64,000 nt of DNA, taken from NCBI GenBank assembly GCA_900239685.1, contig OENT01000260.1, positions 1-64,000 on the forward strand, given 5' to 3'. The notes beneath the pieces were generated by a model. It did no database searches. It was not told the origin of the DNA and saw only the letters and a program-made list of their open reading frames with translations. This document shows positions 36,101 to 48,795 of the stretch, in pieces. The stretch's first letter is position 1. Each line of letters begins with the position of its first letter. Source of the DNA: Rotaria macrura. Lineage: Eukaryota > Rotifera > Eurotatoria > Philodinida > Philodinidae. Both the position numbers and the translations under genes were made by a program.

Positions 36101-39100
36101 AAACTCGACCGGTAGAACATATTTTGTACTCATCAAGTTGTAATAAGAAGAAAAAAAAGAAGAAGAGTCAAACCCACATTGCACACGCATAAATAGGCAG
36201 CAATACCACACACACAAATACATGTATATACACGCTTTTTTGTACCGCCTCTTCTTTTTCATACCCCCGCAGTACATACTTTTCATGTTAGATACGGTGT
36301 TAGTAGTATATGCTGCAGCACACATGCGCAATGTGCGACAAATCTTCAGATAGAAAAATCTTATTAAACATATGATTTTCCTTCGATTTCTTTTTTTTTC
36401 TACAATCTAGTCTATATACACGTAATGAGGTTACCCATCACACACATATCAGAATATGCACAGAAGAGGTGACGATAATCAGGCACGTGTGTGTGTGTGT
36501 AAGAAAAGAAAAAAAAGAAGACTATAGCTGATAAGAGGTGTGCTTGTGTATGTAAAAGAAACTCTGAGAGAGAGAGAGAGAGAGAGAAAGAACGAGAACG
36601 ATATCGAGGAAGAACATGGCCATTTCTACTTTTCTCGTTTTTTTTCTTCTTCATTTTCTTAGTGCTGCTTCATGCGCACCTATGAGAGGTGAGCAGAACA
36701 GAATGAAAACGTTTGGTGATTGGTGCAAGAGTAATGTGTATATGTTTATGCTTTTCTTCTAAGGTTTTTCTCTTTTCCCCTCTCTCACTCACTTCTCTCA
36801 CGTTCTCATTGTAATGTACCACTCCTACGTAGCACACGTTTCATTTCAGTAGCATCATCATCATCATCATCCGAACAGGGCAAGAAACATACATATGCAC
36901 ATATCAGTAGCTTCTTTCGTGTGTGCCGAAGGTAGAATATCATCCTCCTGCCATTCGTTTGCAACGCGGTATACCCATCATCATCGTCGAAGACGAAGAA
37001 GAACGGTAAAGAGAGAAAGAATATAGATAGCAAACAAAATGCGTTCGTAGCATAGCATCGCTTGTTATTGCTGACATTCTACAATTCTTTTTTTTTTACA
37101 CGGTGTTTCTATTTATCTGTCTGTCTGTCAGTCTCTGTTTTCCCTGACTGCACATCGTCAAATACACAACAATGATAGTAACTGATTGGCAGGTATGTAG
37201 AGATTAGTCAAGAAAAAAAAACTCTCAACTGTATCTTTATGATTATTATCATCATTATTATTGTTACTACTATTATTAGAAAATGATATTTTTGGTATTT
37301 CAAATACGACAATAATCAATCCATTTAGAGAGTATTTCTTATGGAAAATAAATACTTTTATATGATTTGAAAAATTTAATTTAATTTCTAAGTGAATTAA
37401 TGTTAAGAATAAAGAAAAAAAGAAACATTAAATATTGATTTTCTTATCAACAATATAGTTTTCTTTTTCTCCTACAATCTTTTTGGCTCACGAGATTACA
37501 AATAAGTTTTCTCTTCTCTTATGCGTATACCATTCCTATGGAATTAGCAAATTTTTCTTGACATTTTTTCTCCGATGATGTGCTATGTGTGTGTGTGTGT
37601 GTGTGTGCGTCTTAGCCTACTCTCGTTTTCCGATGCATCATCGTTCGTCTATTCCGTTGAACTACGGAAATGAGAGTGTGTGCCGATGTGTGCAAGCACC
37701 GACAGACAACGAGCTAAAGAGGAGAAGATTGTTGCCGTTTTCTTTTTCCTTTTTTTATTCGAGAGTTTTTTTCGGTGTGTAGAGAAAAAAAGAGTGAAGA
37801 CAAGCAATGAATGCGTACGCCGATTAGCAATGCTAATATGTGTCAACCAGGCGCAGACTATGTATGTGATTGAAAACCTTTAGATAACGCGTTGCATGCA
37901 TCTTCTTTTTCTCATCTTGTCTTCTATATTATATTTATATATATATATATATATATGTGAAGACGAGAAGACGAGTTTGCTCGAATTACGGGAAAATGAA
38001 TGCAATGAGATTTGTTGGGTGGGACGTGCTGTTGACCTGATTCGGTATATACACATTTTTTTCTCTGTCTGTTTCTCTTTTTTCTGAAGGAACGCGAATC
38101 GAGTTTCTTTCTGTCTCCTTTTTTTTCTTCTCTCCTGACTGGTGACAGCATTTCCTTGTCGTCCTCATTCCAATTATCAAAATGGACCAACCAGTCTCCT
38201 CTCACCTCTCTTTTTTTCTTCTCGCGCGTTCACCGAGGGCTTTGTCTTTTCTCGTTTCGGTCGCTTCTTCTTTTTTTTTGCTTTTTTTATATAGTATACT
38301 TTCCCATTCACCAATCCATCCTTTCGAGTTTTTTTTCTTCTTTGCTGTCTCTTCTTTTCTCGATGTCACCCACCTCGTAACAGACAAAAAAAACTCCAAC
38401 GAGCGCAAAACGCGGTGGATGAACGCCCGAAGCGAACCCGTGAATAGAGAAGCAAAAGAGTAACACACACATACACAAAGAAAAAAAAACGAAGAAGAAG
38501 AATGAATCGGGAAGGAGAAGAATTCATTTTTTTGCATTTGTATGTCCGGTAGTGTACGGTGCTCGTCATTGGAGAACACAACTGAGTTAGAATTTTTTTC
38601 ATTTGCTATCAAGGTAAAAAAAATGTCACACGAGCGAATCACCTTTTTTTTTCTTAGATACGAACAGGTGAGAGCCAATCCGAAATATTATATCTAAATG
38701 TATTTATTAGTACATGTTGCATTTGCTTCTTTTCTATCTCAGTTGGACGGAAGAAGAGTCAGTCGTCTGTTTATGTAAATCAGTGTTCGGTCGGTGGTCG
38801 TGTAATGACGTTAGTTTGTAAAAATAATACGTCTTCTACGCGCGAGCGAGCGTTCGCATTCGCATCTTTCTCTCTCTCTCTCTCTCTCTCTCTATCTTGC
38901 GCACAACACATCATGTCCGTAGATCGATTAGGCAAGAGGGTACGACTATTACTAGTGTTGCTCTTCCTCGACCAAAGTAGCAAATTTGATTTAGTCGTAT
39001 GTGCTAGTCTCTTCTTTTTTCTCTCTTCGATGTCGTTCATACTAATATCATCATGTTTTTGAACACCGCATGCCACTGTCTATGTTGATTTTGATAAATC

Positions 39101-39295
39101 GAGAAAATGTTTTTTTTTCTGTTCACATTCTCATGTGAAAAATAAAAAAAAAGATCAAATTACATTGAAAACAGGTGGACAATAACAATAAGACCTCCTG
39201 ATGTTTTATTTTTATTTTTTCTAGATTGAACACAACAAAGACAAAGAATAAAAATACATTACATATAAATCTATGTACATGTTTGCTTAATTCAA
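33141..39295. repeat. Six-kilobase simple-repeat-rich intergenic region
   Basis: No convincing exon is visible. The region is packed with microsatellites and strand-biased tracts: AC repeats at 33519-33541, AT repeats near 33737, 35338 and 35408, GA at 36565-36588, TG at 36487-36500 and 37585-37607, and CT at 38867-38893. Long pyrimidine-rich stretches lie on the + strand around 38040-38360. CpG-rich patches occur near 38220-38450 and 38838-38865, just before the ZEB gene. Many overlapping frames on both strands (35265-39350) are products of this low-complexity DNA. It probably includes upstream regulatory or untranslated leader sequence of the ZEB gene; that role is inferred. Confidence 0.6.
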
Positions 39296-41295
39296 ATGCA
39301 ATTGCCGATGATCGGTATGATGGAAGTTGATCGTGGTAAGTAGCAAACAAAAGGCGATAAGACTTATTTATTTCTATTTGTTATAATTTTGCTTTGTTTA
39401 GTTTATGAAAATGGTAATCTTTCAACATATCATGATGACGATAATGATGAATGTGATAGTAGTTCGCATCAGAGAAAAATTTCACTCGATGAAGATATTT
39501 TACCAACAGCAGCCATGACAGTTGATGAAGATGATGATGAACCTGGTATGAACAAAGAAGAATTCTTTCTCGATATAATGAGTACTAGATGAACAGAAGG
39601 TTCATCTGTTTGATCACTATTAGATCCCATGAGCATTTTCTTCTCTTCTATTGACTGTTGATCTGTGACGACAAAAGATGCGACATTAAAAAAAACGGAG
39701 GAAAGTGCCGATACAAAGGGAAGTAGTGACCCCCATTGTGATAGAAGAGACCATCCCCTTTTGATAGACATACACTACCGACATGCATAAAGACAAAGAA
39801 AAAAAAACTTAACTAGATCATCGATCATCAAATGAGACCATGTGCCATGAGAAAAGTATATACTCATCCCACCCACTGTGAACAACGACTGTAGAGGAAT
39901 TTTTTCGTTTTTTTTCAAGTGATCAGATGAATAAAAATCATAGACAGATGGATGATAAGTTTAACTATTGAAACTTACAACATCAAAAAGAAAAAGGTTA
40001 ATTTTAATTTTAATTTTTTTTACTTTAGACAATAATTCGTCCAATCAACAACAATCATTTAAATGTCCTTATTGTTCCGATGAATTTCTTCAAATAACAC
40101 ATTTACATTTACATACAACTCAATGTCATCCAGAACAAACAGAGAATTTAATTAGTTGTCTTCATTGTAATGCAGTTTTCACTAATAAGGTATGCCTTTT
40201 GTTTTCTACCATTCAGAAAAAAAAACAACTTTTAAAATGTTTAAATAAAAAAAAAATTTGACCATTCTAGGATGATTTACATCAACATGAGTTAAATCAT
40301 AATGCAAGTCAAGTGGCATGTCATTTATGTAATAAGATTTTTGCTAATATATACCGTCTTCAACGTCATATGTTAAGTCATGAAGTTGATCCACAAACAA
40401 GAAAATTTAAATGTTCTCATTGTTCGAAAGCATTCAAATTTAAACATCATTTAAAAGTAATTCTGAAAATAAAATTAAAATTAAACATATCAATTTAATA
40501 ATCTTGCATTGTTTTAGGAACATGTTCGTATTCACACTGGTGAAAAACCTTTTGTTTGTGCTAATTGTGGTAAACGTTTTTCTCATTCGGGCTCATATTC
40601 GTCGCATATGACATCAAAAAAATGCTATGCATACCCACAATCAACACTAAATAATAATCTACATTCATCACCAACACAAGTACCAACAACAACGAATCCA
40701 TCCGTGGCTGCTCTACTGGCAACACGTTCTATGCTTAACTTTGGTCCATTTGCACTAGCCGCTTTAGCTGCAGCAGCTGCTCAACAACAACAGCAACAGC
40801 AACAACGTAAAGATTCGTATCTATCAACACCGAAATCTCATTCACGTAGTCCATCACCTTCTACTTGGCCATCAATATCTTTAACAACACCACCATCGTC
40901 ATCATCATCAGATCGAAATAATAACAATCAAAATCATGAAATTGAAGCTGGCGAAATTCCAACAATAACATCGCCTATACGTAAACGTAAACGTCGTAGT
41001 CTAATATCAAACGATCATGATAATTCATCACCTTCAACAACCGATTTACTTGATAAACAGCAATTGAATATGTTACGTGCACATTATGCTTTAAATCCCT
41101 ATCCGAATGCAAATGAATTACATGAAATATCGAAACGTGTTGGCCTTAGTGAACAACATGTGCAACATTGGTTTCACGTTTTGCGTACAAGTTATGCTGC
41201 AGCTAATAATATTAAATCATCTGTCAATACATTCATTCCATCAACACCAACTAGTGGGAATCAAACGACTAATAGCAACAACAACAACAACAACC

Positions 41296-41333
<38 letters not shown>

Positions 41334-42488
41334 TCAACAGCTCCATTTTTACCTCTTGCTTATTATCATTTACGTGCATCCTTAATGGCTGCTGCTGCCA
41401 ATACTACAACAACAAACAATTCATCAGCATCTTCGCTTCCACCTCTACCTCCACCAGCACCCCTTCCATATTCGTCTAAAGAACAAACTGAACCATTAGA
41501 TTTAACAGTAAAAAAATCTCATCTTAAATCCGGTGAACAACAAATAGCTGCTCATTTACATATGACTGCAACAGTTGCATTTAATAACGATACAAACTGG
41601 TATGAAAACAAAAATGAATGGATTAAAGTAAGATTTTTCTTTACTCTTGAAAAATTAATTATTACTTTTAAAAAAATTTTATTTTTACTACCAGAATGAA
41701 TCATATAGTCCCGATAGTACAGCTGATAATTGTTCATCTGAAAACAGTCTTTTATCAAATGATGAATCATCATCTTTATGCGGCCAATTAATTGATAATG
41801 ATTTAACACGTAAAAGAAAATCATGGAAGAATCATATACAAGGTGAAATGTATGCATGTGACATGTGCGATAAACGTTTTAGTAAACAAAGCTCATTAGC
41901 TCGACATAAATATGAACATTCAGGTAGAGTAAAAATTTGATTTGAAGAAACGAAAAAGAATAAAACATAAGGATTTGTATTACTGTTTTCTTGCCATTCT
42001 AGGTGTTCGACCATTTGTATGTGATGTTTGTACAAAAGCATTTAAACATAAGCATCATTTAGCCGAACATCGTCGTTTACATACAGGCGAAAAACCATTT
42101 CAATGTACAAAATGTTTTAAGCGTTTTAGTCATTCTGGTAAATTTTAATTCCAAGATGTGTTTCTTTTAGTTTACTTATCGAAAATTGTTTTTCAAAGGT
42201 TCCTTTAGTCAACATATGAATCATCGATATAAATATTGTCGTCCATATCAAACCGAAGCAGCAGCAGCAGCGGCAGCCGCTGCGGCGGCCGTCGCAACTG
42301 TTGATACAGGACGATTGAATGATAATTCAAATATGATTATCGAAGATGATGAACTTATTGAAGATGAAGATCTTGAAGATAAACAACAACAGCAACGGTC
42401 TCAAAAGAATGAAGAAGAAACCGAAACAAATCACATAGAAGATTCAAATGAACAAAATGAGATAAATAATGCTACAATTGATGAGTAA
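39296..42488 (+). CDS. ZEB: ZEB/zfh-1 zinc-finger homeodomain transcription factor
   Basis: Eight exons (39296-39335, 39402-39545, 40029-40189, 40271-40456, 40518-41627, 41695-41923, 42003-42137, 42199-42488) join in phase to 764 residues. An acidic N-terminus is followed by five C2H2-type fingers at about 68-214, the last two being [23 protein letters not shown] and [26 protein letters not shown] homeodomain-like segment lies at about 354-405 ([30 protein letters not shown]), and a CtBP-binding-type EPLDLT motif near 502. Three C-terminal fingers at 600-682 start [10 protein letters not shown] and end [18 protein letters not shown] poly-Ala run and an acidic tail close the protein. Two finger clusters around a homeodomain define the ZEB family, which represses epithelial genes and acts in mesoderm and nerve. 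Poly-Gln and poly-Asn runs lie in exon 5. The start is the first in-frame ATG after a stop; an upstream exon is possible. Confidence 0.93.
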
Positions 42489-44821
42489 ATTATCTACTCG
42501 ACGTATCTGAAAACACTCCACATGTGCCATATTCCGTAAAAAAAAACAAAAACAATCGATCGAGTTTACATGTAGCCAGATAGAACCTTCTTCAATGTCT
42601 CATACCTCAAAGAAAGTAAAATTAAAAAGAAAAAACATTTAAAGTTCGTTTCGTTTTTTTAGTCAAATGAAAAAATTCTTTTCTTTTTCTAGTCGCTCTC
42701 TATCCCTTCATTGTTGTTGCTGTTGTTGATGTTGTTGTTATTGATGTTCATTATTTATACATATATATATATATCTATAGATGTTCTGTCCCCCTTTTTT
42801 TCTTCTTTCTCCTATTATATGTTTTTGTTTGTATGTACGTTTTTTTTTTCTTTTCCCTTCTTGTGATTATTTTTCTCCGTTGTCTGTCGTCATTTGTATG
42901 TGCTTGTATGTATTGAAAAGAAAAACAACAAATAACACTATCACAGTTCTTCCATATATATCTATGTACAGAGTTTCTTTACTTCTGTTACTGCTATTGA
43001 GTTATTTACTTTTTTTTGTCTTCTCGAGAAACACCCGACAAACGTTCATTGTGATTGGTGTGTTTCTTTATATTTCTCTCGCTCTCTTTTTTTTTCGCTG
43101 TTGTCTGATGATGTTTTATGTTTGTAAGTGTGTGTGTGTGTGGGGTATGTTGTCTTTAAGAGAGACAGAAAACCTTTTTTTTTCTTTTGATAAAAATGAA
43201 AAATAAAAAAAGAAGGAAAACGGTCACCTGTCTGACCACACACACATGTATACAATTATATTTATGTGTAGAAAGAAAGAAAATGATGAAGATCTGTGCA
43301 TACATCGATAGTATTCACGCATGATGAGCATATAATAGAGATAGAGCGCTGATAGTTTAATACGTACGGATGTTCGATACGATGATCTAATCATCGGATG
43401 ATTGACTATTCATCAAAACGAATAAATGTACACATAGATTATTCAAGAAGAATATCTAGGTATGAAAGTTAGGTAGCATGTATTCGATGCGAGCATTTTG
43501 TGATCCCCGGGTTATGCTAATATAAACATTTCGAATCTGCACTTTGAATTTCATTTGAAGTCTTTAGTCCACGAGTAATTATCTATCGAAATTTCTTGCG
43601 ATTTGAACATTTCTATACAGTTAGCTCTGTGGAAATCTTGACGATGAGCTCGTATAATGTATGGTTGTTATCTTTAAAAACTAGTATGTTAAATACAGAG
43701 TCAATTTGATGAATTTTCTCTTGATTGAAGTACTAGTTCCAGAGAAACATTGAATGTACATTGAAAGCTGACTAGAATAGCTTAGAATCGTTCATTGTAT
43801 AATCATGTGTAATTGAATCGGGAAATAAATCGTAACGTAAAAATTCATCGAACAATTTTGAGTTCGTGCTACAAAACAAAATATATCAGGAATCATGCTA
43901 TAAATAAATTTTATTTTCATAAAAATTTTAGTGACAAAGAAAAAACTTAAAATACTATCCATGAAACAGTTGTAGATTTGATTCGAAATTCTTGAGAATA
44001 TAACCGAAGTATCGAGAGACTGAAATGAGTTATCAGTGAACTATATGCTTTAACTAACGACTTATGTCTTTGTATTGTGTCGATGAATTTCATTCAGTGG
44101 AATCGTTCACGAGTGGTAAAAATCGATGGATTATCATGAATGATCACTTTTCGTGATTTGATGCAAGATACAGCAGTGATTTATGAACAATTAGAAAGTT
44201 TTGTATCGATAGTGAACTTGTAAAAAGAAGATCGACTCAAACTTTTAGTAATATATACGTTGGAACGATAATATAAATCAACTGGCATAGATCTGAAGAG
44301 AATTTGATTAATCGTAAACAGAATAGAACAATACTTCAAAACTCGAGTTAAGATAATGACTGCTGAGAAACTCCATTATCGTACATTCTCAGTAGTTTGT
44401 AATTGGAAAACAAAAGAAGAACAAATAAAAATTTCTTGATGAAATATAAGTCATCACATCGACATAGACAGGTTAACAGTGGTTACAATCAAACTTCAAG
44501 TTTTATTTATTTGACAATAAATATCAATTCAATCTCGTATCTGATATCGAACACTGGAAATAATTCGTCCGAAACTAAACATTGATTATAGAAACAGACT
44601 AGAGTCTTTCTTCTATAGACGCCTTTCTTAGATGACATCGTGACATATACCTCATTCTTTTTTTCTCTTGATCATCAACTTGTATGTATAACCGATCGTA
44701 TGTAAGCAGTCAACCGAAAAATATGTAATCTAAAACTATTGCACTTTTACCTTTTTTATTTAATAGACAAATACAAGAGAAAAAACAACGACTGTATTAA
44801 CTCTTCGTGTTTTTCAGTACC
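42489..44821. other. ZEB 3' UTR and intergenic spacer
   Basis: After the ZEB stop comes T-rich, probably untranslated sequence with GTT/GTTGAT repeats at 42708-42756 and short TG and AT runs to about 43250. A 141-codon frame at 42781-43206 is low-complexity and probably chance. I searched for the miR-8/200 seed site CAGTATT, a known regulator of ZEB genes, in 42489-43300 and saw none. From 43300 to 44800 nothing is evident. Confidence 0.5.
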
Positions 44822-46756
44822 ATGGCATCTTTTCCAGTACAATTACCCGTTCCACAAAAAGATATTCTTGATGATGTAGTAGAAGAAGTAAAACAATTCG
44901 ATTGGGAAGTCGGTGAATATCTTTTTCATGACTTTATCGAATATTTTCAATTACCTCAAATAATACGTATTAGTCAATCATGGGAAACAAACTTAGTTAA
45001 AAATGATATACTTCATTTACATTCATCCTATGATCGGCATTTAATTATATCAAAGTCTCTACTACCAGAAGATAGTCGAACATTTATTGTTCCAGATTGG
45101 TTTCAAGGTCAATGCCGTATATTATCAACTAATCCAATATATAAACCTCGTTGGTGGGAATTTAATAATGTTCTTGAATTATTACGCTTTAAAATGCCAC
45201 GTGAACACATACGTTTGCTTCAGGACACAAGCGCTTTATTATTGTTACCTACCAATCAAACAATAAATGTTTTATTGAAACAAAACACAGAAGTGACATT
45301 AAAACGCATTGAAAGTCCATCAACAATAACCAATGGTAAAGAGGTGTTTGTGATGGTGGATAAAAATGATCAAGAATTTCTTCTCGATCCAACTGTCCTA
45401 GGAAGAACGTTTCATTTTGCGATTAGAATTCTTGATGATGAATTCGATAGTTCCTATCATAAAAATACAACAGAAAGTTTATTTTCCTTACCAGAAATAC
45501 TTATACGTTATGAATTACCAATTGATATTGAGCTAGCTACATTATCAGAAACAGTGCCGATGGAAAATTTTCCTAAACAATTACGTCTTGAAAGATTTTG
45601 TATTGGCAAATCGATTATTGCTTTTTCTATTGGTGATCCTAATCAACCGAAAATATTAGAATTTTCTTCTCTTACACAGTTTTCTCTTAATTGTATTAAG
45701 TAAGTTTGAATATTAATTTGTATTAATATTAAATGGAAAAAACGAATATGTCAGATGTTTAACAGCCGGTCTACCACGTGATTCCAGTGTTTATGAAGAA
45801 ACACGTATATTTGATGAAAAAGCTTATCATGATTATGAAAGTGCACGAGAACGACTCGTACAATTATTTGACGATGTTTCACTACAATATCTTCGTACAC
45901 CTGTTATTGGAAACGAAGAAGAAGTTTGTTGGAGTTGATTTTCTTTTTAAATATTGTCTTCGACGAACGTTGTTTGTTATTTTCAAAGGTTCCATGCATT
46001 GAACAAGTCTATGATATTGGTATACAGTTAAAGAATGAAGAACAAGCTGAAACATACACTGTCATCAATCAAGAGAGTGATCTTCATACCGAACCACTAT
46101 CTCTCGCTCCGGCGACTCCAACCAATACTGTTGCAGCGCAGTCGCTTAGTAAACAGCCAGCCAGATTTACAGTACACTTACCTGCTGATTTCAGTAAGTT
46201 GTTGAAGAAGTTTAGTAAAATCTAGTGTTATTTGAGTTTTGAAAATTACAAGTCGATTGAAACTCACTATATTCATCTGAGTAGAATTTATATAGAAGAT
46301 TTTGATAAAATTCATTTAGAAAACAATCATTATTCAGATACATCCTATAAACTTAAAATCATCAAGGTTTTCTTTAGTTTTATGACTTGGAAAATCTTCC
46401 TACTCTGAAGATTAGTAAAATTCTCGTGGAATTTACTGTTCGTGCGTTTCACACAACATAAATGTACGTACAAGGAAAAATAGATATTTTCTCTTCAATA
46501 ATTCCAAAATCACTTCATAGACAATTTTCAATTAACTATGACTATGCATTGCCATCATTTCTTCTGTTGTTTTTCTAATGAATCTTGAATGAGTCTTCAA
46601 TTTTTGTCTACTTGCATCCTGTACAATAAAAAACATTATTTCTTGTTTTATTTTTCTTTTTTTATTGTAGATAATCCATACAGCAGTGTTATGGATGTTG
46701 GTGACGATGATGAAGATGACCATGAAATTCCCCCATCGACAAATACTCAATCATAA
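44822..46756 (+). CDS. CABIT-domain protein (THEMIS/GAREM/Serrano-like)
   Basis: Four exons (44822-45699, 45755-45923, 45989-46193, 46671-46756) join in phase to 445 residues. From about residue 40 the sequence reads YFQLPQIIRISQSWETNLVKNDILHLHSSYDRHLIISKSLLPEDSRTFIVPDWFQGQCRIL. This fits the start of a CABIT module: a hydrophobic LP core, a loop, then an 'IP..F.G...L' strand. The module seems to extend to about residue 300 and is followed by a linker and an acidic tail (MDVGDDDEDDHEIPP). CABIT proteins are all-beta signalling adaptors: THEMIS in T cells, GAREM in EGF signalling, Serrano in fly planar polarity. No SAM domain or proline-rich GRB2 site is obvious. An AG acceptor lies only 4 bases before the ATG. 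The domain call is probable, not certain. Confidence 0.65.
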
Positions 46757-46962
46757 AGTTTCTTTTTTTTCCTTTAGACAATTATTAGCATTCTTCTTTT
46801 TTCTTTCTTTTCAATAAAAAATCCTTGTTTTTATTCGGTTTTTTATGATAATCTTATCGGATGTTTATAATAAGCATCTAACAAACACACGGTACTACTT
46901 ATATAGAAGAACATGAACAAATAAAGCTTATAATAAAAAAACAACACGACAAAACATTGTTC

Positions 46963-47669
46963 CTATGCAAAAGGAATAATATTCCATTGCCTATAAAAAT
47001 GATTAGAGAATAATATAAATAAAACCATCTACTAGAAAGTAAGAACTTACGGATTGACAATACGTTTCATCGTTGTTGATTGTCGATAATCGGTTATAAG
47101 AACTCCTGATGGTGTCAATGATATATTACTATGCGTTTTATTGTTTGATATTGGTGATGACGATAGATTTGTATCAGATCGCGTTTGTTTCATAAAACTA
47201 TTGTTACTAGAACTTTTTGGACTGTCGGCTAAACTAGGATTGTTTAAACTATCTCCACTACTATTTAAAGAATGTTGATGAAGTGTTGAACGATAGTGTT
47301 GTTTACGATGTGAACTTGAATTCGGTGTTATTGGTACTGTTCGTTTAATCCAAATTTGACTTGTCCGATCAAAGTCTGTTGTGCTACCTGGTGTCGTTTG
47401 AATACTTTCATGACTTATGGAACTATTTGCTGTTTGGGATATTGATTGATCCGAATCAGACGTAACCGATGGTTGAATCTTTAGGATTTTCATTAGTTCC
47501 TTTCGATATGTTTCCCGTTCTAATTTTTCGCCATCATGAATAACCTAGTTAACGAACCCAAAAGAGACATAATTTTGAAATAATTTCTTTTTTTCATCTA
47601 CTTTCAAAATAGCCGGATCATTATCGAGTTCGGGAATAATGAAATTCGTTTGATTATAACAAATGGACA
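46963..47669 (-). CDS. 3' exons of an unrecognised gene, 5' end not found
   Basis: Three minus-strand exons fit together: 47602-47669, 47051-47544 and 46963-46990. The product reads ...NFIIPELDNDPAILKVIHDGEKLERETYRKELMKILKIQPS, then a long Ser/Thr/Asn-rich disordered stretch, then ...TTMKRIVNPQWNIIPFA. The last junction uses a strong GTAAGT donor; without it the frame stops two codons later. The DPAILKVIHDGEKLERETYRKEL segment is charged and helical and looks like a conserved motif, but I do not recognise the family. No start codon is evident between 47670 and the SENP8 start at 47996, so the 5' exons are missing, very short or misread. It may be a gene fragment. The disordered tail suggests a cytoskeletal or scaffold protein. 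Confidence 0.5.
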
Positions 47670-47995
47670 CTTAAATAGATAAGAAGTATGGTTTTTCAAA
47701 TTCTTACTGAATGTTAACTTCTTACTTATCGAAAGTTTTTAATAAAATGTATCAGGTGTTATTCTATTCTTTCTTATGTGAGATACAAACGAGTTAACTG
47801 CCTATTCTTTACTGTTTCTAGTCAATTCTATTTGCGCGAAGCTGACTATATGATATTTTCTTTCATATTCATATTGTATTCAAAACTGTTTTATGTCGAC
47901 GTCTAACGTCATCTATCAATAATTTCGTATTTTGTCGATATGTATATTTCTCTTTTACTTAGGGTTCCCTTTCTTTTCTTTCTATTGTATTAGCA

Positions 47996-48795
47996 ATGTC
48001 TTCTGCTTCTTCGGAATCTGATCCGATACTCGTTAGTTATCATGATTCAATTGTACGTCTATCAAATTTAAAAACTCTTGATAATTCAAATTGGCTTGAC
48101 GATAATATAATAACATTTGCTTTCGAATACATTCAATATGATTCGAAGTTTATGATTGGCAATACGAATAATTTGTTTACATTCGTTACACCACCGGTTG
48201 TACAATTGTTAAAATTCAGTGACAATTCATTCGCAGAACAACTTCTACAGTCGCTAGATTTTCACGATAGAAAGTTTCTTATTTTACCTATTAATGATAA
48301 TACACTGGTCACTACTTTCGGTGGTTCACATTGGTCATTGTTGATACTCTCTATACAAGGTAGGAATGTCACGTAAAAACGAAAATTTATTCAATCATAT
48401 TTGTTATTCTTATTATTCATGAACTAATTTCTTCAGATAAAATTTTATACCATTTTGATTCAATGTCATCAGCGAATGAGCGTACAGCAAAAGAAATTCA
48501 AATTAAATTTCAAACATATTTTCATGGTCGCGTCAATTTAATAAATTGTCGTTGTCCACAACAAAAAAATGGTTTTGACTGTGGATTATACGTAATAGTA
48601 ATCGTTGAAGAGTTTTGTCGATTGTCCAATGAATATTGTTCATTAAAAGATTCAAATGAAGCAAAAACTGACAAAGATATTTTCGAAAAGTTTACAAACG
48701 AAATTAATCGGTTCATTACATCAGAGTATATAGGTCAACGGCGAAAGCAATTGAAAACGTTAATTGAATCGATGAGTATTGATAGAAAGAAATGA
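47996..48795 (+). CDS. SENP8: SENP8/DEN1-like NEDD8 protease (C48 family)
   Basis: Two exons (47996-48359, 48437-48795) join in phase to 240 residues; human SENP8 has 212. The N-terminal LVSYHDSIVRLSNLKTLDNSNWLDDNIITFAFEYI matches the family closely. The catalytic set is visible: His112 in FGGSHWSLL, Asp129 in LYHFDSMS, Gln164 in CPQQKNGFDCG and the nucleophile Cys170. Human SENP8 matures the NEDD8 precursor and removes NEDD8 from proteins. The protein carries about 8 extra residues at the N-terminus and a longer C-terminal tail. A TATTAG acceptor ends 2 bases before the ATG. The call is firm; NEDD8 rather than SUMO specificity is inferred from overall similarity. Confidence 0.9.

Noticed and set aside
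35265-38678. Many long overlapping frames on both strands, up to about 158 codons
   Set aside because: They arise from polypurine/polypyrimidine and dinucleotide repeats that lack stops; the translations are Ser/Phe/Lys/Arg runs without domains.
42781-43206. 141-codon hydrophobic frame after the ZEB gene
   Set aside because: It comes from T-rich 3' UTR-like sequence; Phe/Leu/Ser/Cys richness is expected there and no topology or motif is convincing.
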